A stretch of 64,000 nt of DNA from Bacteroidota bacterium. GTDB taxonomy: Bacteria > Bacteroidota > Bacteroidia > Bacteroidales > Prolixibacteraceae. Location: NCBI GenBank assembly GCA_030684645.1, contig JAUXUF010000326.1, positions 1-64,000 of the forward strand, written 5' to 3'. Position 1 is the first letter of the stretch. Every line of letters starts with the position of its first letter. Of this stretch, positions 44,441-51,651 are shown one piece after another. The notes under the pieces were generated by a model. The model had not been told where the DNA came from, did no database searches, and saw only the letters and a list, made by a program, of their open reading frames with translations. The translations under genes and the position numbers were made by a program.

Positions 44441-44496
44441 GTATCTTTAACATTAAAATAACCAAGTGCAACATGGCTGATGTTCTTGAAGTTGGA

Positions 44497-46620
44497 TTAT
44501 TCCCATTTAAGCACTACCGTTTCACTGGGCGTTATGGTTAATAAGTGTTGTGCGGCATCCCATCCTTCTCCGTATAATAATTTTGCCCTATCTGTTTTGG
44601 AGGAAATAATATCAATCTTTTCCGTATCGCTATTTCCATTGACGATCACAGTAATATAACCTTCTGCGGTTTTTAGTGTATGCATAAAACAATCTTTATG
44701 CAAAGCATCAAAACGGAAAGGAATATTTTTAGTTGCAAGCTCCGTTTCTTTCATGAGCAGCTGAGCAAGGCTATTATCATTGTCTGCCCATGCACCAATA
44801 TCTATCATGGCTGGGATCCATAATACAGTTCCATCCCCATAATTATTCCTAACTGCAATAGGTTTACCATCATACTTACCTACTACCTTCCCCGTACCCG
44901 GAAGTATTTGCGTGTACCAAAGCTGCATTGGAAATGAATCTTTATATTCATCTAATCTGATTCTAAAATGCTCTGATTCTGAAAAAATCTCTTGCATAGA
45001 ACCACCAAAGGTTCTTGCCAAAGGAAATTCACGGTTTACTACCCATGTTTTTTCATTTTCATCAAATAATCCTGTTAAGCCTGTAGCAATAATCTTGTTG
45101 CCATTACGTACAAATGTTTCAATTCCTTTAATATCTTGCATCGTTAAACACCTTACATCAGCCAATATAACGACCTGATTTTTCTCTTTTGTTTCCCAAT
45201 TATATTCTGTATTTATTTTTATTTGGACAGGAATTCCTTGTTGCATCAAGGCATTATAACATGCCATCGCTGCTTTTTGGTGTGCCAGAGCTTTTACTGC
45301 ATCAATCTTGGAATAATTATCCTCCTTACGTTCCTGTATCAATAAAGTTTGGGGGCTTATGATAACAGTTATTGGAGATGTGAGTGGTTTCGCATTGGCA
45401 AAATCATTTTGATTATATTGAATGATATTGGCAATTTCTGCTGCTTTTTTCATTCGCTCTGATGGATTTTGCTGGAAATCAAGTAATGCCCATTCTGCTG
45501 ATTCATTACCCTGCATCCGGGAATTCAAACACCAAAAAATAACCCTTTCTGCTCCTGATCCGAAAGATGTCCACACCCACTGCGCAATATCTTTTGGAGA
45601 GGGGCTCATAATGTACAAATTAGTTCCTGCCTGTAACTCTGAAATCCAATAAGGCACTTTAGGTATTTCGTTGGCAACACCATACAATAAATCATTTTGC
45701 CATGAAGCAGCTAATCCATATTTACTTCTGGGGACTAATTCAAAATTCCTTTGGGGTACTAATCCAAAATTCCAACTGGGATGCATCGAAGTACCGAGGC
45801 TGTTGATTGTTTTTTTCATACCCGGCAAATCATAATGAGCTAAAGCAGCAAAAACCCCCGGAGGATTTGTATGGAACAAATGTTTCTTATCATATTTCTT
45901 CACTTCATCGCTCAACCAATTGATCTGATCAATTACATGGCTTCTCCAGAAATCACACCAATCGTAAAAGGCTGTATGCCATACCCAGCCGCCCTGCTGC
46001 GATAGATCATCATAAGCTATTTCCTGAAAAGAGGGGAAATAACTTTGCCATGATTTATTTAAAGAATCGACAGTTATATATTTGATTTTCAACCATTTTT
46101 TAAACTCGTCAACAGCAAATTTCTCTACATGGGGAATTCCACTGGGTTCATTGTATAACCACCAGGAGTCTAAAGCAGAACTGTTTTTATAGCGTTCTAC
46201 AACCTTTTTAATGTAGCTTTTCGATCTTTCCCTATATTCCTTCTTCGCATACATACGCATGATATGTGTTATGTAAAAAAAGTCCTTTCCCCAGAAAAAA
46301 GGCGGAGAATTAGGTACAAGGGTTGCAGTTATTTTAACACCATACTTTTCGGCAGCTCTAAATAACGCATCATACAATGTAAAATCCCATTCCCCTGGTT
46401 TTGGTTCAAGATAATTCCACATCATGAATACTCTTGCAATGGGCATTTTATTATCAGACAATTCTTTCACCCAATGATCAACTTGCTGTGGAGTTTGACC
46501 AGGCTCCAAATATATTTCTGCACCTAATTGTTGCAGACGTTGCGTTTGCGCCTGAACATGTAGGTTCATAAAAAAAATGAAAACTACCAACAACAATCTT
46601 AATCGAAATATACGGTACAT
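44497..46620 (-). CDS. GH42-like beta-galactosidase
   Basis: About 707 residues with a signal peptide from MYRIFRL. The TIM barrel of clan A has RVFMMWNYLEPKPGEWDF at strand 2, acid/base Glu158 in WWLYNEPSG and nucleophile Glu in PYWISELQAGTN. The amidotransferase-like trimerisation domain (from about 390) and a C-terminal beta domain follow, as in GH42. It would release beta-linked galactose, but GH42 also contains other specificities. A start at 46638 adds six residues (MLELKI) before the signal; the ATG at 46620 gives a cleaner leader. It is 56 bases before the GntR gene. Confidence 0.85.
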   Translation of the reverse strand: MYRIFRLRLLLVVFIFFMNLHVQAQTQRLQQLGAEIYLEPGQTPQQVDHWVKELSDNKMPIARVFMMWNYLEPKPGEWDFTLYDALFRAAEKYGVKITATLVPNSPPFFWGKDFFYITHIMRMYAKKEYRERSKSYIKKVVERYKNSSALDSWWLYNEPSGIPHVEKFAVDEFKKWLKIKYITVDSLNKSWQSYFPSFQEIAYDDLSQQGGWVWHTAFYDWCDFWRSHVIDQINWLSDEVKKYDKKHLFHTNPPGVFAALAHYDLPGMKKTINSLGTSMHPSWNFGLVPQRNFELVPRSKYGLAASWQNDLLYGVANEIPKVPYWISELQAGTNLYIMSPSPKDIAQWVWTSFGSGAERVIFWCLNSRMQGNESAEWALLDFQQNPSERMKKAAEIANIIQYNQNDFANAKPLTSPITVIISPQTLLIQERKEDNYSKIDAVKALAHQKAAMACYNALMQQGIPVQIKINTEYNWETKEKNQVVILADVRCLTMQDIKGIETFVRNGNKIIATGLTGLFDENEKTWVVNREFPLARTFGGSMQEIFSESEHFRIRLDEYKDSFPMQLWYTQILPGTGKVVGKYDGKPIAVRNNYGDGTVLWIPAMIDIGAWADNDNSLAQLLMKETELATKNIPFRFDALHKDCFMHTLKTAEGYITVIVNGNSDTEKIDIISSKTDRAKLLYGEGWDAAQHLLTITPSETVVLKWE

Positions 46621-46669
46621 AATTTTAAGTTCTAACATGACCCTGAGAATAACTTTTATTTTAATATAG

Positions 46670-46713
46670 CATTAGATTTTCATTAGACTTTATATAGATT
46701 AAGCGACATTAGA
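46670..46713. promoter_or_regulatory. Three CATTAGA heptamers upstream of the GH42-like gene
   Basis: CATTAGA occurs at 46670-46676, 46681-46687 and 46707-46713, that is at spacings of 11 and 26 bases. The first spacing is one helical turn, which would put two sites on the same DNA face. The region lies 50-95 bases before the gene and could be an operator for the GntR regulator. The remaining gap to 46787 is AT-rich and otherwise empty. Confidence 0.4.
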
Positions 46714-46787
46714 TGAAATTTAGCATTGATAATCAGATGTATTATACTTTATTCGATATAATGTCTATTAAATCGTTTGTTTTTTTA

Positions 46788-46976
46788 TCAAAAATACAAA
46801 AAAACGCATTTGGGGGCAACCTGGATATTCAATGCAATCCATAGTAAGGTCATGGCGGCAAGCATCGCGGGCAATCCCCAGAATCCATAAGCGATAACCG
46901 GCATCCCATAATAGAGCATCAATAGTACACAAACGGTAATCACGATCAGACTAAATACTTTTTTTATCTTTAAGAA
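46788..46976 (-). pseudogene. Hydrophobic membrane-protein remnant after GH106
   Basis: Directly after the GH106 stop codon, in the same frame, the minus strand reads KIKKVFSLIVITVCVLLMLY, then GMPVIAYGFWGLPAMLAAM and LLWIALNI: two clear membrane segments with a basic start, ending at TGA (46788-46790). It has no proper start codon of its own except internal ATGs. It looks like the C-terminus of a lost transporter gene; I do not recognise which. Confidence 0.45.
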
Positions 46977-49900
46977 TTATTTAGAGGTTTTTTTAAAAAT
47001 AGCACTTTTTATGACAACAGTCCCAATTAATCCAGATTCCAATAATGGATCGTTTTTTTGAAAATGTTGCCAGGTGCAGAAGGTGATCCTCTCCCCTTTG
47101 GGCTTTGGCTCCCCATTGAGGTACCACTTAGGCATCTTTTTAATGCTTGCCCCGTGGTCTCCAACGGGATCTTCAAACTCATATTCAGGTGGCAACTGTT
47201 CGTCGCCGATCAGCCGGTTTGGCCAGAGGTTGACAACCTTTACCGTGAGATCATTTTCCCCTTTTATGACAGCACTGGTGATCTCTAAGCGATAGGGCCG
47301 GGTCCAAAGAGTACCAAGATTTTTCCCGTTGAGCTGAACCTCAGCAATAACCGCGACTCGTCCAAGGTCAAGAAACAACCGTTTCCCTTCGCCGGATGTT
47401 TCGGCGCTGATATTGAATTTCTTGTTATAAGCAGCCGTTCCCGAAAAGTATTTGACACCTGGGTTTTCATGTTTGTGAAGCGAAACCAGTTCAGGTAGCA
47501 CGACATGTTCCGGAGCACCCCAATTCGGGGGGAAACTCACATCCCATGTACCTGAAAGTACCACCTGTTCGCTGATCCCGGAAACCTCTAGGGTTCTTGT
47601 TTTTCCCTTATTATCGATCAAACTGTAGTGACCGTTTTGCCAGAAGAGCAATCCGGGCGCTTCGCTTCCTGCTAATTCAGCGAACAATGGAACTTCGTTA
47701 ATTTCCGGTAAATCCGGATTCCTCTGCGCCAATTGACGGATGCGTTCTTCGTCCAGCGCTTCTGTGAACAAACGCGGTTTTCCCAAATCACCATTGTAGT
47801 AGGATGCCCCATCCCGAAGGAATGCTTTCCCCAATCCGGGATGGACGATTCCGTTTACGATGGCAGCATCTTTGATCAACTGACCTTCAACCGGCTTTCC
47901 GTTCAAAAACAGGGATGGAATGCCGTTTTGGTAAACCACTGCAACATGTGTCCAACCTTCAAGCGCTGATGGGACAACCATCTTCAAAAAGGGATACTTT
48001 TTTTGACGGTGCCAGATGGCTGCACCGTTTCGGCCAACTGTTAATCCACAGGTTTCATGCCCTTCGCCGTATAACTCGTTTCCTGAAGGGGGAAAAATGG
48101 CATAATAATCGGTCCATCGCCTGTAGATCTGCTTAGGGTTGACCCTGATCATGATATCAATTTCAGGTTTTGCCCAAACGCAGAGAGTAAAGTTGTTGGT
48201 CACGGTCTCATGGCGCGTTTGCAGCGATTCAGGAAAGGGTGAGGTCCCTAAAATTGTTTTATCATTCAGCTTCAGCCGATGCAGATGTTTGTAGGTGGCA
48301 GGCGAACGGAACAGGACAAACAGCGATCCATAGGGTTTGAGTTGCACAGGCACCCTGACCCGTCCGTTGGAGGTTTCGTAAATATCAACCGGTATCATTT
48401 CGCCCGAATCAGCGTCCCAAAATTCCGGTTGTCTGCCGTTTACCCGGAAAGTACAGACCAGATCTTCGTAATCGCGCCTTTCATTGCAAATAAAGTATGC
48501 CTCGGTATCACCGATGGTACGATGGATATAACGGATCGGGGCATCTCCTGAACGTGAAGTAACCTCAAAATCACGGGCGATTTTTAGTTTATCCAGGATG
48601 ATTTCCATTGTTTCACCCCAGAATACACGTCCTTTGCCAAAACTGTGTTCTTTAACAGACTTTCCGTCTACATCCCCCCAAAGCTCATCCGCCAGGTGTA
48701 ACATCGCTTTGTCGTTCCCTGAACGATTGCCCAATCCCGGGGTCCGTTTTGGTTTGGCCCCGACCAATATCATCCCCGCCTTGACCAGTTCGTGAAGTTT
48801 CTGAACCAGTTCGAGAGTCATGGTTTCATACTCCTGGACAATCATGATCCGATAACCCATTCCGTCGGGCAGGACAATTCGACCGTTTTCAATCTGCATC
48901 CGGGTTAAGATCACCTCCCTGCCGATGACGTCATAGTCGTAACCTTCGGGTGGTACCGGATGCAAATCTTCGCGAAGAACCCGGGTATGTTTGGGCGCTC
49001 CTTCGCCAGTAAAGTAGACCAGGTCGGCCACAAACAATCCTTGTTGGAGCATGTACTGGCAACGGGCCAGGTAATCGAGCCATTTGCGGCTCTGCCCCCA
49101 CCAGGTGTTGGTGCGCTCGAAATGCATTCCCCAATAAGCCATTGTCATTCCGGGAGCCACCGACGGATCGGGGTTGGGCTGCATCGCATGGCGGTGGAAG
49201 ATGATTCGGGTCAATCCTTCGGTAAAATATTTGTCGCCCAAAGCTTTCAAAGCAAAAGGATACTCCTGCCATTTTCCGCTCGGGGCCTCTGCAGTGAAGG
49301 CTTCTGCTCCGACAATCTTTTTCCCATAGACATGAGCTACAGATGCACAAAGTTTTGTTGTACGACGGTGTGCATAATTGTGTTGAAACCACGTGGATAA
49401 GCCCGACCAGAACTCTCCGATAGAGTAGTCGACCTGAGAACTGATTTGCAGTTCTTCGAATGGTCCGTTTTCGTAAGGTTCGTTTAACGAAGAAAAACCA
49501 TGCTTTTTGCAAAGTTTATCAAAATGACCGTAATAATTATCGGCGACAAGATCTGCCTGGGTTCTTCGCAAGTCCCAGAGGAATCGGTCAGAGATTTCTG
49601 CACTCCCAACGACCCTTCCGGTCATCGCGGGCAAATAATTTGTAAGGTCATAACCAGCATGCTGCAGGAATTCCTCCTGAAAGCCGGGGGTCCAGTTCTG
49701 AATGCCTACTTCCCAACTGTCGATTTCAAGGAAAACTTTGCCTTTTTCAGCAAGGGGAGCCATGGTTGACAGCAATTCTGACATCATTGCAGTAAAATGC
49801 ATATCCATCGCTTCTTTGCTGTATTTATCGATCTCAAGCCCCTCCCCGCCTTCAGGGGCAGCATTGTTTACAGTTCCCTTTGTGGTATAGCCCAACCTAA

Positions 49901-51095
49901 GGATCACCCAATCGCCTGCAGGGGAATCCCATCTGAGGTTGCCATCCCTGTCCATCAGTTGCGAAAGGTTTACAATTGAATCCGGGTTAATAATTGATTC
50001 TGCATGAATATTGGTAGTTGGACCCGCATTATCGCCACCTGAAATAGTATTGGCTTTTGTTTTCCACTCACTGATCCTTTCAGCGCTGGAGAAGCGGATC
50101 ATGGAATAGTGGTGAGGTTGTGAAGAGGAGAGGCGGAAATAACGCCCTTTTGCTACCGGGAAATCGACCCTGATCATGGATTCTACCGGGTAGCTGCCTG
50201 AGCCAAATCCTCTGACGCTGCTTATGATACCCAGGTTTGCTGCCTCCCTGAACTGAATGCCGTCATCAGAGACCTCCAGTTTCAACGCTCCGCCGGAAGC
50301 ATCGGGCATTCCGGCTTTTGTGACAGCTGGTTTTTCGCCGGTATCAATGGCCGTATGGGTAAATGAAACAGAACGTGCCTGATACGGTTCTTTAAATTCG
50401 AACTGCAGGTAGCCCGATCCGCCATCCCCGGCAGGAAAAACATCGACCTCCTGAGTTTCCGTTATGATCTGTTCGATATTTACTAACCCATTGTTTGAAG
50501 TAATCCCGGCAAGCAGATTTTGCAACGGAGCTTCGCCCGGAAGGGCAGGATAAGCCAGTACAAAAGTATCCTGGTAATAATTTAGCTTATTGAATGGCTT
50601 GGGCAATGCAATAGTTAGCTTTTTACCCCCGGTTACCGATGTCTCGCTCCAGGTGAGATCCAACATCGAATTTTCAGGTTTAACCCAGGGGCCACCACTT
50701 GAAGACCAACCCGGACAATTGTGCATCCCAAAAAACAGATTCAACCGGTTACATTCGCTGATGGCATGGTTTTTTAAATCCCAATATTCTCTGGATCCAA
50801 AATCCACAGGTCCTTTGATCATTCCCGAGCCGACATCGAAATTCAGGACACCGCCGACTCCTGCTGCTTTTATGGCTTCCAAATCACGGGTAATCCCTGC
50901 CTTCGTAATATTTCCATTCATCCAGAACCAGAAGGTGTGCGTCCGCGCTGTATCAGGAGGGGCAAGAAATCCCTCTTTAAGTCCGGCAATATTTTCAGCG
51001 CCGGTGGGTGTATATGACTGGAAGATACCAGCCGGCGACACCCATGTGATAACACTTGCGGCACTTGTGAACTTTAAAAAATCGCGTCGTTTCAT
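46977..51095 (-). CDS. GH106-family alpha-L-rhamnosidase
   Basis: The 1372-residue enzyme begins with a twin-arginine-like leader (MKRRDFLKFTSAAS). It shows the GH106 pattern: FWFWMNGNITKAGITRDLEA, PGWSSSGGPWVKPENSM, PEGGEGLEIDKYSKEAM with the conserved acidic cluster, and a long TIM-barrel region. Between about residues 970 and 1125 there is a LamG/concanavalin-like domain (GWTHVAVVYQNGIPSLFLNG), and the C-terminus (about 1180-1360) is a GH2-like sugar-binding sandwich. GH106 removes alpha-L-rhamnose, for example from rhamnogalacturonans. The frame extends to 51164, but the ATG at 51095 gives the Tat signal and is preferred. Confidence 0.88.
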   Translation of the reverse strand: MKRRDFLKFTSAASVITWVSPAGIFQSYTPTGAENIAGLKEGFLAPPDTARTHTFWFWMNGNITKAGITRDLEAIKAAGVGGVLNFDVGSGMIKGPVDFGSREYWDLKNHAISECNRLNLFFGMHNCPGWSSSGGPWVKPENSMLDLTWSETSVTGGKKLTIALPKPFNKLNYYQDTFVLAYPALPGEAPLQNLLAGITSNNGLVNIEQIITETQEVDVFPAGDGGSGYLQFEFKEPYQARSVSFTHTAIDTGEKPAVTKAGMPDASGGALKLEVSDDGIQFREAANLGIISSVRGFGSGSYPVESMIRVDFPVAKGRYFRLSSSQPHHYSMIRFSSAERISEWKTKANTISGGDNAGPTTNIHAESIINPDSIVNLSQLMDRDGNLRWDSPAGDWVILRLGYTTKGTVNNAAPEGGEGLEIDKYSKEAMDMHFTAMMSELLSTMAPLAEKGKVFLEIDSWEVGIQNWTPGFQEEFLQHAGYDLTNYLPAMTGRVVGSAEISDRFLWDLRRTQADLVADNYYGHFDKLCKKHGFSSLNEPYENGPFEELQISSQVDYSIGEFWSGLSTWFQHNYAHRRTTKLCASVAHVYGKKIVGAEAFTAEAPSGKWQEYPFALKALGDKYFTEGLTRIIFHRHAMQPNPDPSVAPGMTMAYWGMHFERTNTWWGQSRKWLDYLARCQYMLQQGLFVADLVYFTGEGAPKHTRVLREDLHPVPPEGYDYDVIGREVILTRMQIENGRIVLPDGMGYRIMIVQEYETMTLELVQKLHELVKAGMILVGAKPKRTPGLGNRSGNDKAMLHLADELWGDVDGKSVKEHSFGKGRVFWGETMEIILDKLKIARDFEVTSRSGDAPIRYIHRTIGDTEAYFICNERRDYEDLVCTFRVNGRQPEFWDADSGEMIPVDIYETSNGRVRVPVQLKPYGSLFVLFRSPATYKHLHRLKLNDKTILGTSPFPESLQTRHETVTNNFTLCVWAKPEIDIMIRVNPKQIYRRWTDYYAIFPPSGNELYGEGHETCGLTVGRNGAAIWHRQKKYPFLKMVVPSALEGWTHVAVVYQNGIPSLFLNGKPVEGQLIKDAAIVNGIVHPGLGKAFLRDGASYYNGDLGKPRLFTEALDEERIRQLAQRNPDLPEINEVPLFAELAGSEAPGLLFWQNGHYSLIDNKGKTRTLEVSGISEQVVLSGTWDVSFPPNWGAPEHVVLPELVSLHKHENPGVKYFSGTAAYNKKFNISAETSGEGKRLFLDLGRVAVIAEVQLNGKNLGTLWTRPYRLEITSAVIKGENDLTVKVVNLWPNRLIGDEQLPPEYEFEDPVGDHGASIKKMPKWYLNGEPKPKGERITFCTWQHFQKNDPLLESGLIGTVVIKSAIFKKTSK

Positions 51096-51651
51096 TACAA
51101 TAGTTTTTCTAATTTGCCAACCTCTAGGTAGTACTATGCAATAGTAATAAATTTTTAAATACAATATATCAGTGCATTAAATATTTATTACTTTTTTTTA
51201 GAGAATGTTTTTTGTTTTATCAATCCTATTAGTGATTAGAAGAAAGCTGAAGGAGAAATGGAGTTTTGGTAAGAATAAAACAAGGTACCGGCTAAATGAA
51301 AGAAAAATAACAACATTTTTTTTTCATTATTGCATCCTTTTTAATCTTTTGGCTTGATACCTGGTTCCCTGATCTTATCAATCTACCAATTCAGGAATTG
51401 GTTTTTTGATTTTGAAACTCCAATCAAAATCACCATCGGTTACAATTTGTGTAAAACCAGTTATTGCCAGAAGAGTATACCTGGAAATGAAAAAGGACTT
51501 CAACAAACTCAATATTTTCCCCGTCATAAAATTAAAAATTTTTCTGGAGCATTTATAACATCTTTGTTCCTGAAGCTTTCCGCTATTTTTTTTATACTTT
51601 TCCGTTCCTGTTCTGCGTACAAAATTCACATGTCCCTAAACTATTCCATGC
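51096..51651. other. Intergenic region between GH106 and the receiver/PEP-synthase gene
   Basis: A 556-base AT-rich divergent gap. It should hold the GH106 promoter (a TATATTG-like box on the minus strand near 51163-51169) and the promoter of the gene at 51652. A hairpin ACCAATT/AATTGGT followed by six T lies at 51385-51407, but no plus-strand gene ends just before it. Short frames in 51354-51665 show no recognisable protein. I see no RNA gene. Confidence 0.5.
51385..51407 (+). terminator. Terminator-like hairpin in an intergenic gap
   Basis: A 7-bp stem ACCAATT/AATTGGT with a four-base loop followed by TTTTTT. It lies 245 bases before the next plus-strand gene and after no known gene, so it could be an attenuator, the end of a small transcript, or chance. 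Confidence 0.4.

Noticed and set aside
49845-49870. CCCCTCCCCGCCTTCAGGGG in the GH106 gene looks like another palindromic element.
   Set aside because: It encodes PEGGEGLEIDKYS, a conserved GH106 segment present without any repeat, so the resemblance is chance.
51096-51164. Longer start of the GH106 gene.
   Set aside because: The added 23 residues precede a clear twin-arginine leader that begins at 51095, so translation should begin there.
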